Of a stretch of 64,000 nucleotides of DNA, positions 46,336-54,798 are shown piece by piece. A program made the position numbers and the translations under genes. Below the pieces are notes generated by a model. It ran no database searches and had not been told where the DNA came from. It worked only from the letters and a program-made list of their open reading frames with translations. This DNA comes from Ilumatobacteraceae bacterium. Lineage in GTDB: Bacteria; Actinomycetota; Acidimicrobiia; Acidimicrobiales; Ilumatobacteraceae. The stretch lies in contig JAWPMO010000001.1 of the NCBI GenBank assembly GCA_033344875.1, positions 4,861,595 to 4,925,594 on the forward strand. Direction: 5' to 3'. How positions within the stretch are numbered: position 1 is the first letter of the stretch; every line of letters starts with the position of its first letter.

Positions 46336-46719
46336 ATGCATCTCGCAACCCACGACATCCCCGTCAAGGTCCACACCGACGGCGCCACCGCCCGCCAACA
46401 GCGCGACTTCGGCGACGTCGCCGGCCGACTCGGCGCCGAACACTTCGCCATGCAGGCCGGCACCGACCTCGCCCCACTCCTGAAAGGGCTCGAAGGCGAC
46501 ACATGCCAATCCGCGCACTGGGGCTACATCATCAGCGGACGCGTCGTGATCGACTACGCCGACGGCACCAGCGAGACCTGCGTAGGCGGCGACATCGTCC
46601 ACTGGCCCGCCGGACACAGCGTCCGAGTCGACGAAGACGCTGAGCTCGTGCTCTTCAGCCCTCAAGCCGACCACACCCCGGTCCTCGACCACCTCGCCGA
46701 ACAACTCAACACGAACTGA
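46336..46719 (+). CDS. Cupin domain protein
   Basis: A 127-residue single-domain cupin. The first motif region is SAHWGYIISGRVVIDYADGT and the second GGDIVHWPAGHSVRVDEDAE. Metal ligands are sparse (one His in each motif), so catalytic activity is uncertain. AAAGGAA lies about 8 bases before ATG 46336. It is probably co-transcribed with the DinB-like gene. Confidence 0.83.
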   Translation: MHLATHDIPVKVHTDGATARQQRDFGDVAGRLGAEHFAMQAGTDLAPLLKGLEGDTCQSAHWGYIISGRVVIDYADGTSETCVGGDIVHWPAGHSVRVDEDAELVLFSPQADHTPVLDHLAEQLNTN

Positions 46720-47117
46720 TCGGCCAACCGACCGACCGTCCGCCGGCATCCGATGCAGGCGGGCGGTCTCGGCGCGTGAGGACCGACATGGGAGAGACGG
46801 CTCGGTTTCGACCACGCGGTGCCCACGCATGGCGGCCGGGCGAGACGGCTGTCCGCATGTTGGCTGCCGTGCCCCCAACCCTGAGGAGCACGCTGACGCG
46901 TTCCATTCGTCGCTGTCGGCGACGCGCCGACGATCGTGGTGTGGTCGCCGACCGAGAGTCAGGCCGTGCAGTTCGGCGTGAAGGCCGACCCCGGGCGAGG
47001 CCTCGAGATCGCCCGCGGCATCGGCTCGGTGGCCGAGGAGACCTCGAACTCGGTAGCCCGGCCGCCCGACGCACACGCGATGGCTGTAACACCTTCGTGT
47101 GCTAACGAATCAACCTC

Positions 47118-47136
47118 CGATGTGACACACACATCG
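47118..47136. repeat. Inverted repeat CGATGTG-N5-CACATCG
   Basis: Perfect 7-base arms around ACACA, 28 bases before the larger inverted repeat. It has the size and symmetry of a regulator site, but no gene starts within 450 bases on either side in a way that explains it. Confidence 0.5.
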
Positions 47137-47164
47137 CAAATCGCCCCATCGCCTTGGAACCAGG

Positions 47165-47202
47165 CTCGCCGAACCCGGTCGGCACCGACCGGGTTCGGCG
47201 AG
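47165..47202. repeat. Perfect 18-bp inverted repeat with a 2-base centre
   Basis: The left arm CTCGCCGAACCCGGTCGG (47165-47182) is followed by CA and then its exact reverse complement (47185-47202). This is the longest perfect palindrome noticed in the window. It could be a strong hairpin terminator, a cruciform or a recombination site. Confidence 0.85.
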
Positions 47203-47316
47203 ATCCGCATCAGCGTGCGGCCGAGGCCGCTGGGGACCCTGCCGCGGGCGGTTGGGCGGTTGGGGGAGGTCACGCTCAACATGCACCGCCGCGGGGGTTT
47301 CCTTCCTACGGCGACG

Positions 47317-47652
47317 TTACACGTGCTCCATCGACGACTGCCCGCTGGTGAGACGCCGCCGGATGTACCACTCCCCGACCTTCGGCGACGCTAGCCCGAG
47401 GGCAGCGAGGACGACCCCGATCCCGAGTCGAACCGGCACCGTCACGAAGAGCGAAGCGATGCCAGCCGTTGCGAAGAGACCTGCCCAGGCCAACGTGAGG
47501 AGCCGAGCCATGTCGTCGAAGACCTGCATCGACCGGATCTCCGCCGGCGCGGTCCGCGACGCCGGACGGCGCACCCACGGCCGCCCGACCGCCACGCTTC
47601 CGAGCGACCACAGGGCCGCGGCGAAGTACAACATCGGGAACACAGGGCTCAT
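47317..47652 (-). CDS. Small membrane protein, unknown function
   Basis: A 111-residue protein with about three hydrophobic segments: FPMLYFAAALWSLGSVAVG, LLTLAWAGLFATAGIASLFV and LGIGVVLAALGLA. No family recognised. Its ATG overlaps the stop of the gene at 47649-48269 (ATGA), so the two membrane proteins are translationally coupled and may form one complex. Confidence 0.68.
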   Translation of the reverse strand: MSPVFPMLYFAAALWSLGSVAVGRPWVRRPASRTAPAEIRSMQVFDDMARLLTLAWAGLFATAGIASLFVTVPVRLGIGVVLAALGLASPKVGEWYIRRRLTSGQSSMEHV

Positions 47653-48269
47653 GAGTGCTCACCGGCCCAAACGTGTCGCGACTCCGCAGCGTCGTCGAGT
47701 TCGATGACAGGTTCAGGGTCTCGCAGCACTGCCGCCAATGCAACACCCACCGCCAACATGCCGATCAGCTCCAGCCCAAGTTCGACGAGCACCAGCCCGA
47801 ACGGCTCGTGCAACGCGTTGTAGGGCACCCATGTCTCAAAGAACATGTACGCCAACGCCCACGCGCCCACGCCGAATGCGATGCCGCGCCCGAACCATCT
47901 CGACGGCAGGGAGGCTCGCACGTATTCGAAGGCTGCGGCCAGAGCGATACCCCAGAGCGTGAGCATGCCCATCACGGCAAGCAGCCGAGAACCTTCGACG
48001 ACGTCGCCGTAGGGCGTGATCGTCGGGGGCGGATCACCCTGCCAGAACTCGAGCACGCTGTCGGTCTGACCATTGCCAGCCTCGAACAGAAGCGACTCGA
48101 CGGCTGGATTCCCGAACAACACGGTGAATGCAAGCATCTGCACGGCCGTCGCCACGACCCCCGCGATCAGCACTCGACGCCAACGGAAATGCCTCGGCGA
48201 ATCTCCCGCTCGCTCGCCGGGCGGCGGGCCACCGGGCGCGTGTGGGCGGTCATCGATCTGTGTAGTCAT
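47649..48269 (-). CDS. Membrane protein with four predicted transmembrane segments
   Basis: A 206-residue protein. A Pro-rich cytoplasmic N-terminus (about 1-28) is followed by VLIAGVVATAVQMLAFTVLF, an exposed loop, then three more helices including LLAVMGMLTLWGIALAAAFE and GLVLVELGLELIGMLAVGVA. It is unrecognised. GGAGG lies 6 bases before ATG 48269. Codon use is somewhat less G+C-biased than in neighbours, in keeping with an accessory region. Confidence 0.7.
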   Translation of the reverse strand: MTTQIDDRPHAPGGPPPGERAGDSPRHFRWRRVLIAGVVATAVQMLAFTVLFGNPAVESLLFEAGNGQTDSVLEFWQGDPPPTITPYGDVVEGSRLLAVMGMLTLWGIALAAAFEYVRASLPSRWFGRGIAFGVGAWALAYMFFETWVPYNALHEPFGLVLVELGLELIGMLAVGVALAAVLRDPEPVIELDDAAESRHVWAGEHS

Positions 48270-48732
48270 ATCGACCCTCCAGGTTGCTGTAGCGATACCC
48301 CTTTCCAGGCATGGTTGACGTGGGCCTACCCACTCGAACCTGGGCCGAAACGACGTCGCCCACCCTCACCGCCTCTGCCAACACCTTCGAGGGCAGCCCC
48401 TTCTGAGGACGATCCGACCAAGCAACATGTACCGCCAGACCAGTGACACCAATCGTCTGGCAGTCCCGCCCATGACGCTCGGCGGCGCACCTGACAGGGT
48501 TGTCATCTGTCGCCGGGCAGGTGACGCGTGCTGAACCATGCCGGCTGGTGCGCGCTCGGGCACTCGCGCCACGTCGTGCGGAGGAGGAACGGGTTGGACA
48601 CGAGATGTGCTGATTGCCGATCTCCGCTCCCGGCTCTGGTCGGGGTCCGAGCTTCGTGCATGGCGACACGCGTCGAGCGCGAGCGCGAGGGCGAGATGGC
48701 CGACGGGGTCGGGAGCTGAGAGACTGGGACAC
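48270..48732. other. 463-base intergenic region, possible decayed minus-strand gene
   Basis: Lies between divergent genes. On the minus strand a frame ending at 48250, inside the next gene's start, reads QTIGVTGLAVHVAWSDRPQK and then SKVLAEAVRVGDVVSAQVRV without a credible start codon. It may be the tail of a decayed gene, or chance. Confidence 0.35.
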
Positions 48733-49377
48733 GTGAGCCCCGGCTGCTGTGGAAGTGACGACGACACGCTCGTCGCGCTGCGAAACCGCCAGCGCACGTT
48801 GCTGTGGCTGGTCCTCGGGATCAACGCCGTCCTCTTCGTCGTCGAGTTCGGGGTCGGTTGGTGGGCGCGCTCGACGGCGCTGCTCGCCGATTCGCTCGAC
48901 ATGCTCGGCGACGCATTCGTCTATGCGTTCAGCTTGTGGGTGCTCCACCGCGGCACCCGCTGGCGTGCGCGGGCGGCGCTCTCCAAAGGTGTCGTGCAGC
49001 TGATCTTCGGGCTCGTCGTGCTGAGCCAGGCCGCGTGGCGAGCCGTCGAGGGCACACCGCCGGTCGCCGACGCGATGGCGCTCATGGGACTCGTCGCGCT
49101 CGCCGGCAACACGTGGTCGTTCGCGCTCTTGTGGCGGCACCGCTCGGACGACATCAACATGACCTCCACGTGGCTGTGCTCACGCAACGACCTGATCGCC
49201 AACGCCGCCGTGCTCGCTGCTGCGGTGGCGGTCTGGCGACTCGACAGCGTCTGGCCCGACGTGATCGTCGGCGTCGCGATCGCTGCCCTGTTCCTCCGCA
49301 CTGCCGGCCAGGTGATTCGAGACGCTCGCGTCGAGTTGGCGAAGCCCGACCAGGACCTGCCGCAGGTTACGGCTTGA
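48733..49377 (+). CDS. Cation diffusion facilitator (CzcD-like) transporter
   Basis: A 214-residue inner-membrane transporter with about five to six helices that exports divalent cations such as Zn2+. The N-terminus SPGCCGSDDDTL carries two cysteines as in CzcD-like proteins. NAVLFVVEFGVGWWARSTAL and LLADSLDMLGDAFVYAFSLW supply the metal-binding Asp residues, and INMTSTWLCSRNDLIAN repeats the pattern. It lacks the usual cytoplasmic C-terminal domain. GTG 48733 starts the conserved region. Confidence 0.87.
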   Translation: MSPGCCGSDDDTLVALRNRQRTLLWLVLGINAVLFVVEFGVGWWARSTALLADSLDMLGDAFVYAFSLWVLHRGTRWRARAALSKGVVQLIFGLVVLSQAAWRAVEGTPPVADAMALMGLVALAGNTWSFALLWRHRSDDINMTSTWLCSRNDLIANAAVLAAAVAVWRLDSVWPDVIVGVAIAALFLRTAGQVIRDARVELAKPDQDLPQVTA

Positions 49378-49704
49378 CAGATCGCCGCCAGGCGCTCCAG
49401 GTCGGCCGTCCGCCGGCGAGACCTTCGCAGCGCCCGCAAAACGAAGACGGCCCCTGGGGCAACGACCGTCAGGGAGCGGCACATCGGTGTGCGCCTCGTG
49501 GCCCGGAAGGGTGCGATCGCCCAGCGGTCTCGGCGGGGATTGAGCTCGACATGCGCGGCCGGAACGGCCGGAGGGCTCGGACGGGGCCGACGAACACCCA
49601 GAGGGCGGCGTCGCCGGAGTCGCTCGACCGCTGACGAGGTGCGTTCGTCCCGGCAGCGCGACCCGTTGTCGTAGTCTCTCGTGTCGCGAGTGTGAGGGGG
49701 CGTC
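49378..49704. other. Intergenic region with no gene recognised
   Basis: A 327-base gap on the plus strand. It contains a short hairpin GCACA-TCGG-TGTGC and, at its end, TAGTCT and GAGGGGG, which may serve as -10 and ribosome site for the acetyltransferase. Confidence 0.4.
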
Positions 49705-50469
49705 GTGGAACGGGACCAGCGGGCAGATCTGGAGACGAACTGGGCGGCATGGCTGAGTTTCATGACCGACCAAGTCCCGGCAGGCGAAACGCACACCGTC
49801 GGGTCGATCCGCTGCTGCTCCGTCGGCGTCCCCATTCCGCTGTTCAACCAGGCGTTCGTGTTCGAAGAGCCTTCGGTCGACGATCTGCAGTCTGCGGTGG
49901 GTTGGTTGTCGCAGCGAGAGGTTCCGTTCTGGGTGACTGCACCCGAATCGGTGGCGAACGCGATCGGCGAGATCGCCGTGACCCCGGGTCTGGTGTCGGA
50001 GGGAACGATGCCGGGGATGGCGTTGGCACCACTCGGCGATGTGCCGGCGGGCGCCGTGGGCGCGGCCGACAGACAGCTCGTCACCGACCCTGCGCTGTTG
50101 TCCGATGTCGCCGTGGTGACAGCGGAGGCATTCGGCGCTCCGTTGGAGGCAGCGCAGATGCTCGCGCCGGCATCGATGCTGGATGACGAGCGCTGTTCCT
50201 GGTTCGTCACGCACGTCGACGGCGAGCCGGCGGCGTGCGGGCAACTGCTCCGCACCGACGACGTGGCGGGCGTCTACTCGATCGCGGTGCGCGAGCAGTT
50301 CCGGCGACGGGGGCTCGGAGCTGCGATCAGCTGGACCGTGCTCGCCGCCGGTCGCGACGCCGGTTGCTCGGTCGGGGTCCTCCAGGCCAGTCCGATGGGC
50401 GAGCCGGTCTACCGCCGGATGGGCTTCGAAACCGTCACGCCGTACCACCTCCTCGTCCCGTCGGCCTGA
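49705..50469 (+). CDS. GNAT-family N-acetyltransferase
   Basis: A 254-residue acetyltransferase. The acetyl-CoA motif is VREQFRRRGLGAAISWTVLA (about 193-212), followed by GEPVYRRMGFETVTPYHLL, the usual GNAT ending. The N-terminal 130 residues form a second, degenerate domain. The acceptor is unknown. GTG 49705 is supported by GAGGGGG about 8 bases upstream. Confidence 0.87.
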   Translation: MERDQRADLETNWAAWLSFMTDQVPAGETHTVGSIRCCSVGVPIPLFNQAFVFEEPSVDDLQSAVGWLSQREVPFWVTAPESVANAIGEIAVTPGLVSEGTMPGMALAPLGDVPAGAVGAADRQLVTDPALLSDVAVVTAEAFGAPLEAAQMLAPASMLDDERCSWFVTHVDGEPAACGQLLRTDDVAGVYSIAVREQFRRRGLGAAISWTVLAAGRDAGCSVGVLQASPMGEPVYRRMGFETVTPYHLLVPSA

Positions 50470-50636
50470 TCGGTCACAGACCGCGAGCGCAGAGGCTGCT
50501 CGCCCTGCGAGAGCGTCGCGTTCATCACCGACTCGAAGTGCACCGGCACGCGTCCGGGGAACGGCGTGGGAGTGAGCGCGCGTCCGGTTCGGAACCCGTG
50601 ACTGGCGTCGACCGGAGTGCGCTGGATCAGGCCTGG

Positions 50637-51143
50637 TCAGCCGAGGTCGACGAGGTGGGCGGCGAGCTTGTCGATGGCCATGTTCCAGCCCATCGCTCCG
50701 CCGGAGTCGGCGGGCACCCCGCGGTGGGTCATCACCATCCTGGTCCGGCCGCCCACGTCTTCGAGCTCGACGATCACCTCGGTGACCTCCGGGTGGCCGT
50801 CGGGCATGCCCATCTCGGCGGGGGAGAGGACCTGGCCGGTCTCGTCGGCCATGCTCTCGGTGTAGGCGAGGCGATCGGTCGGGTCGACGACGCGGTACTC
50901 GCCCACGAACCACATCGTCATCGGACCGTTCGGCGTCTGCATCTCCATCGAGATCCGTCTCGACCCGCCGACGCGCACGTCCATCTCGGCGACCGGCACC
51001 GTGGCGCCCTGGGGGCCGTACCAGGCCCGGAAGTGCTCCGGCTCGGTCCACATGTCCCACACGGTGGCGACCGGAGCGTCGAACGTCCGCTCGATCACCA
51101 CCGCATCGGCCGCGGCGTCGTCGGGGTTCTGGTGCTCGGTCAT
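50637..51143 (-). CDS. SRPBCC/AHSA1-domain protein
   Basis: A 168-residue START-like protein: RTFDAPVATVWDMWTEPEHF followed by RAWYGP, then GGSRRISMEMQTPNGPMTMW and LVDLG at the end. These proteins bind hydrophobic ligands and are commonly paired with an ArsR regulator, as here. Its ATG overlaps the ArsR stop (ATGA), so the two are coupled. Confidence 0.9.
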   Translation of the reverse strand: MTEHQNPDDAAADAVVIERTFDAPVATVWDMWTEPEHFRAWYGPQGATVPVAEMDVRVGGSRRISMEMQTPNGPMTMWFVGEYRVVDPTDRLAYTESMADETGQVLSPAEMGMPDGHPEVTEVIVELEDVGGRTRMVMTHRGVPADSGGAMGWNMAIDKLAAHLVDLG

Positions 51144-51562
51144 ACGTCGTCCTTCTGGTCGGTGTTCGGGTGGTCGGTGTTCGGGTGGTCGATGTCGGGG
51201 TGGTCGGTGTTCGGGTGGTCGGTGGCGCGGCCGCGGTCGAGTTGGTGGAGGTAGGACTCGAGTTGGTCGAAGCGACCTTCCCAGATCGGTCGGTACCGTT
51301 CGGCCCAGCTCGCGATCTCGCGCAGCGGTGTGGCGTCGATCGCGCACGGCCGGTACTGGGCGCGCTGCCCCTGGGTGACGAGGCCGGCGTGCTCCAGCAC
51401 CTTGATGTGGCGCGAGATCGCCGGCAGCGACATCGAGAACGGCTCGGCGAGCTCGTTGACGGTGGCCCCGCCGTGAGCGAGCCGTTCGAGCATCGAGCGC
51501 CGGACCGGGTGGGCGAGCGCGGAGAACGTCACGCTCAGTCGATCGTCGGTCGCGGTGGGCAT
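51140..51562 (-). CDS. ArsR-family regulator with a repeated C-terminal tail
   Basis: A 140-residue winged-helix repressor. FSALAHPVRRSMLERLAHGG and MSLPAISRHIKVLEHAGLV mark the DNA-binding domain. No metal-binding ELCV-type cysteines are present, as usual for ArsR proteins paired with AHSA1 genes. Residues about 115-140 are tandem DHPNT units encoded by a 15-base repeat. It probably controls its own operon, including the AHSA1 gene. Confidence 0.9.
   Translation of the reverse strand: MPTATDDRLSVTFSALAHPVRRSMLERLAHGGATVNELAEPFSMSLPAISRHIKVLEHAGLVTQGQRAQYRPCAIDATPLREIASWAERYRPIWEGRFDQLESYLHQLDRGRATDHPNTDHPDIDHPNTDHPNTDQKDDV
51157..51228. repeat. 15-base tandem repeat in the arsR-like gene
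   Basis: About 4.8 units of GGTCGGTGTTCGGGT, one unit carrying substitutions (51187-51201). On the coding strand each unit adds five residues (DHPNT or DHPDI), so copy-number change keeps the frame. Confidence 0.85.
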
Positions 51563-51595
51563 GACCGCGATACTAAACAACTCAGTTAATTAACG

Positions 51596-52054
51596 TCAAG
51601 GTGAAATATGGCCGGGTCCGGTTTCGGCTCGCACCGACCGGGTGTCGAGGTGTTCACCGCATTCCGAGCAGGTCGCCTCGACGTGGGTGAGCTCGCCGCA
51701 GTCGAGGTGGCGGAGCACGACCGGCTCGTTGCCCTCGCCGAGCAGCCACTCGTCGCCCCACTGGCGCAGTGCCGTGAGAACGGGCCAGAGCGCGCGCCCG
51801 CGTTCGGTGAGCACGTAGTCGTAGCGGTTGCGACCCTCGTCGTAGGGGCGGCGCTCGAGGATCTCGGTGTCGACGAGCTTGTCGAGACGGTCGGTCAGCA
51901 CGTTGCGGGAGATGCCGAGGCGTTCGACGAAGTCGTCGAACCGACGGACACCGAGGAAGCTGTCGCGCAGGATCAGCAGGGTCCACCACTCGCCGACGAG
52001 TTCGAGGGTCTGCGCGATCGAGCAGTTCATGTCGGCGAACGAGACCTTGCGCAT
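51596..52054 (-). CDS. HxlR-family transcriptional regulator
   Basis: A 152-residue winged-helix regulator. NCSIAQTLELVGEWWTLLIL and ISRNVLTDRLDKLVDTEILE followed by RRPY are diagnostic for HxlR. A C-terminal extension has LDCGELTHVEATCSECGEHL, a likely zinc-ribbon-like site with three Cys and a His. It is divergent from a thioesterase-like gene, with two similar palindromes in the 54-base gap that may be its operators. Confidence 0.92.
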   Translation of the reverse strand: MRKVSFADMNCSIAQTLELVGEWWTLLILRDSFLGVRRFDDFVERLGISRNVLTDRLDKLVDTEILERRPYDEGRNRYDYVLTERGRALWPVLTALRQWGDEWLLGEGNEPVVLRHLDCGELTHVEATCSECGEHLDTRSVRAETGPGHISP

Positions 52055-52069
52055 GCCGCCATCGTACGC

Positions 52070-52088
52070 GAGTTGCGTGACGCAACTC
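52070..52088. promoter_or_regulatory. Candidate HxlR operator 1
   Basis: GAGTTGCGTGACGCAACTC has perfect 8-base arms around TGA. It overlaps TTGCGT (52073-52078), which lies 17 bases before CATGCT (52096-52101), so it covers the likely -35 of the thioesterase gene. Confidence 0.65.
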
Positions 52089-52101
52089 AACCTGTCATGC
52101 T

Positions 52102-52120
52102 CAGTTGTATGACGCAACTC
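52102..52120. promoter_or_regulatory. Candidate HxlR operator 2, overlapping the thioesterase start codon
   Basis: CAGTTGTATGACGCAACTC matches operator 1 at 16 of 19 positions and is itself an imperfect dyad. It covers ATG 52109 and the expected transcription start. Its start lies 32 bases from that of operator 1, about three helical turns, so both would face the same side. Confidence 0.6.
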
Positions 52121-52948
52121 ACGCACGAGGAACTCGGCACGGCCGAGCCGAAGTCAGCGGCACCGACCGACTTCGATCGGACGACGGCCGTCGTCCCGAC
52201 CGACGATGCGAGCCGCTACGACCTGGAACTCTCCGACGGCTGGACCGCACTGGTCGGGACGCACGGCGGCTACCTGGCCGCGCTGACATCGAACGTGGCC
52301 GAGGCGTTCGTGCCCGGCCGCTCGGTACGAACGGTGACGACCACGTTCCTCCGTCCCGGCCACGCCGGGCCGGCGACGGCACGGGCCACGACGGTGCGAC
52401 ACGGCCGGACGATCAGCACCGTCGTGGTCGACCTCGAACAGGACGGCCGCACGATGGCCACCTCACGGCTGACGCTCGTCCCGCCGGTCACCGGGACCGA
52501 ATGGAGGACGCCGGTGATCTTCGACCTGCCGCCTCCCAGTGAGTGCTCACGGATCCAGGAGCGCTCGTCGTCCGAACACTTCAACCGGGTCGACGGCTAC
52601 CTCGACCCGTCGAGCCTGCCCTTCTCCGACGGTGAGCGAGCCATGGTCCAGGGGTACATGCGCCCGATCGAACCCCGGCCCATCGACGCCGCGTGGCTGG
52701 CGATGGCGACCGACTGGTTCCCGCCGCCGGCGTTCGTCCGGGTCGCCCCACCCCTCGGCGGCATCAGCATCGACCTCACCACCCACGTCCACCGTACGAT
52801 CGCCACCGATCAGCACGACTGGCTCGCCGCTCGATTCGAGATCGACACGCGCTCGGCGGGCCTGGCCGTCGAGCACGGCCGGATCTGCACGCTCGACGGC
52901 ACGGTGCTCGCCGAGTCGTTCCAGACCCGCTGGTTCGCCGAGGTCTGA
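52109..52948 (+). CDS. TesB-like acyl-CoA thioesterase
   Basis: A 279-residue double hot-dog thioesterase-like protein. The first half has WTALVGTHGGYLAALTSNVA and SVRTVTTTFLRPGHAGPATA, the second ISIDLTTHVHRT and SFQTRWF. Members hydrolyse acyl-CoA esters. CATGCT ends 7 bases before ATG, so the transcript is likely leaderless and its start lies inside operator 2. It is probably repressed by the divergent HxlR protein. Confidence 0.87.
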   Translation: MTQLTHEELGTAEPKSAAPTDFDRTTAVVPTDDASRYDLELSDGWTALVGTHGGYLAALTSNVAEAFVPGRSVRTVTTTFLRPGHAGPATARATTVRHGRTISTVVVDLEQDGRTMATSRLTLVPPVTGTEWRTPVIFDLPPPSECSRIQERSSSEHFNRVDGYLDPSSLPFSDGERAMVQGYMRPIEPRPIDAAWLAMATDWFPPPAFVRVAPPLGGISIDLTTHVHRTIATDQHDWLAARFEIDTRSAGLAVEHGRICTLDGTVLAESFQTRWFAEV

Positions 52949-53035
52949 CGGCGATGAGCGACACCGACCTCCGAACCGGCGCTCCGCCCGCAGGTGGGAT
53001 CGCACGCACGACGGGTGCCGAACCCACGAGCCCGA

Positions 53036-54094
53036 TCAGCTGACGCGAGCCACGGCCAACGGGCCGGTCATCCGGTCGATGCGTCGCCGCGGCCCGGCGA
53101 CGAGCACGTACTCGAGATTGCGGGTGTGGCTGACCTCGCCGACCTTGTCGCCACCGGGGCCGTGGATGCCGATCTGCGCCCCCACGTAGCGTTTGGAATC
53201 GAACGCCAGGGCCACCACGTCGCCGTGGACGGCACACATCTCCCGCAGTTCGTCCAGCTCGACCCACGACTCGTCGTTGTACGACACGACCACGATCTCG
53301 GCATCGACCGCAGCGATCGTCCGCGCGAGCGCATCGGGCATCTCGCGCTTGCGGTTGAACACACTCTTGGTCTCGTCGTCGCGGGCGTCGACCCGCTTGC
53401 AGGCGACGCCGTAGAACTCCGGTCGATCCCACGCGACGATCGTCTCCCACACGTGGTAGTTCGTGAAGTAGCGGTGCTGGTTGTAGGGCGGGTCGAGATA
53501 CGCGAGGTCGAACGAACCGAGCGTCCCGGCGACCTCGGTGGCGTCGCCCCGCACCGCCCGGCCGGTGCCCGGCAGCAGCGACGGCACCTCCAGCGTGACC
53601 GGCTTGTACGACCTCGGCGCCCACTGCTTGATGTACGCCATCTGGACACCGGCGGTGGAGTCGACCTTGTCGGCAGCCAGCAGCAGGCTGGTCAGCAGGA
53701 TCGGTTCGAGCGGGGAACCGGCGTGATCGCGGGCGATCGCGTCGCGGATCGCGTCGATCCGTTCACCGTTGAACGGCTGGAAGAACCGTGACTGCACACA
53801 GAACGTGTCGGTGACGTACCCCGGCTCGCCCGGAATGCGGTTCAGATCGTCGATCGCGGAGCGCAGTTCGTCCTGGTCGACCGAGGCGGCGTCCAGCTCG
53901 ATCCAGGTGCGAGCGAACACCTCGGAGTAGCGGGCGACGTCGACGGCGGTGACGTGAGCCCCTGTCGTCTTGAACGCCTGTGCCACCCGGGTGGTGCCGG
54001 TGAACAGGTCGAGCGCCGTCGAGGCGCCGGATCGCTCGAACAGATCGGCGAGCACCGGGATCAGCCGACGCTTCGATCCGAGGTACTTGATCAT
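53036..54094 (-). CDS. DNA adenine (N6) methyltransferase, D12 class
   Basis: A 352-residue Dam-like methylase. The SAM site is LDLFTGTTRVAQAFK near residues 29-43, and the catalytic motif is LAYLDPPYNQHRYFTNYH near 200-217. MIKYLGSKRRLIPVLADL is the usual N-terminus. No restriction endonuclease or specificity gene is adjacent, so it may be a solitary methylase. Its ATG overlaps the stop of the thioesterase upstream, and that gene follows sufU closely, so it appears to be the last gene of the second suf operon. The recognition site cannot be predicted. Confidence 0.9.
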   Translation of the reverse strand: MIKYLGSKRRLIPVLADLFERSGASTALDLFTGTTRVAQAFKTTGAHVTAVDVARYSEVFARTWIELDAASVDQDELRSAIDDLNRIPGEPGYVTDTFCVQSRFFQPFNGERIDAIRDAIARDHAGSPLEPILLTSLLLAADKVDSTAGVQMAYIKQWAPRSYKPVTLEVPSLLPGTGRAVRGDATEVAGTLGSFDLAYLDPPYNQHRYFTNYHVWETIVAWDRPEFYGVACKRVDARDDETKSVFNRKREMPDALARTIAAVDAEIVVVSYNDESWVELDELREMCAVHGDVVALAFDSKRYVGAQIGIHGPGGDKVGEVSHTRNLEYVLVAGPRRRIDRMTGPLAVARVS

Positions 54095-54765
54095 GCGCCT
54101 TCGTCGGGCGGTGCCGGCCGCGCAGCCGTCGCGCTCGCGAACGCGTCGGGATCGACCGAGATGAACGTCGCCTTCGCGGTCACGACGACCTGGTCGGACT
54201 CGGTGTCGACCAGTTCGCCGGTCATGAAGATGCGCCGGCCCTCACGATCGGTCATCCTCACCCGGCATGCCAGTTCACGGAACAGCGGGGTGGGAGCTGC
54301 ATAGCGGATGTAGATGTCGCCCGTGAACGCGGCCTGCTTGATCACGTCGAGCACGGAGCCGAACACGTCGTCGAACAGCGCCGCCACCACGCCGCCGTGC
54401 GCGCGCCCGGGTGCTCCCTCGTGCGCGGCTCGCAGGGTGACCAGCGCCACGATCTCGTCGCCGTGCCGGTGCAGCTCGGGGTCGAGCCCCCACGGCGAGG
54501 AGCGTCCGGTGATCGGCCGGTCGTCGAACGTGTGCTGGAACCGACCCTGCGGCACGTCGAGGCGTTCCGGGTGCGAGAACTCGTGACCGCGACCTCTGGT
54601 CCGCTCGGCCCCGGGCCAGAGGGCGGCGGTGACTCCTTCGACGACGTCGCTCAGGTGTTCGATCTGTTCGAGGGTCGCGTGGCGACCGATGAAGGCGTGG
54701 CCGAGGTCGCGGATCGCCTGTCCTGCTCGCGCCCGGGCCTCGATGATGTCGGTCTCATCACTCAT
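54091..54765 (-). CDS. PaaI-type hot-dog thioesterase
   Basis: A 224-residue protein with a C-terminal hot-dog fold. EGAPGRAHGGVVAALFDDVF carries the HGG-x-h-A motif of PaaI-like acyl-CoA thioesterases, and DIYIRYAAPTPL follows. The N-terminal 80 residues are a helical extension. It sits 33 bases after sufU and overlaps the methylase by ATGA, so it is likely co-transcribed with the suf genes; the link in function is unclear. Confidence 0.87.
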   Translation of the reverse strand: MSDETDIIEARARAGQAIRDLGHAFIGRHATLEQIEHLSDVVEGVTAALWPGAERTRGRGHEFSHPERLDVPQGRFQHTFDDRPITGRSSPWGLDPELHRHGDEIVALVTLRAAHEGAPGRAHGGVVAALFDDVFGSVLDVIKQAAFTGDIYIRYAAPTPLFRELACRVRMTDREGRRIFMTGELVDTESDQVVVTAKATFISVDPDAFASATAARPAPPDEGA

Positions 54766-54798
54766 TCGGAACCGACTCTCGCAGCCCGACGGCCCGGA

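Larger units (their letters stand above)
46720..47316. other. 597-base intergenic region with strong inverted repeats, no gene recognised
   Basis: Between the cupin gene and a small membrane protein gene. It contains a slightly A+T-richer stretch around 47090-47155, a 7-bp dyad at 47118-47136 and a perfect 18-bp inverted repeat at 47165-47202. Open frames through it look random. A decayed element or a regulatory RNA is possible. Confidence 0.45.

Noticed and set aside
48250-48560. A minus-strand gene upstream of the 47649-48269 membrane protein
   Set aside because: The frame looks partly protein-like but has no credible start codon, runs into antisense of the cation transporter gene, and matches no family I know. 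Kept only as a possible decayed gene in the region note.
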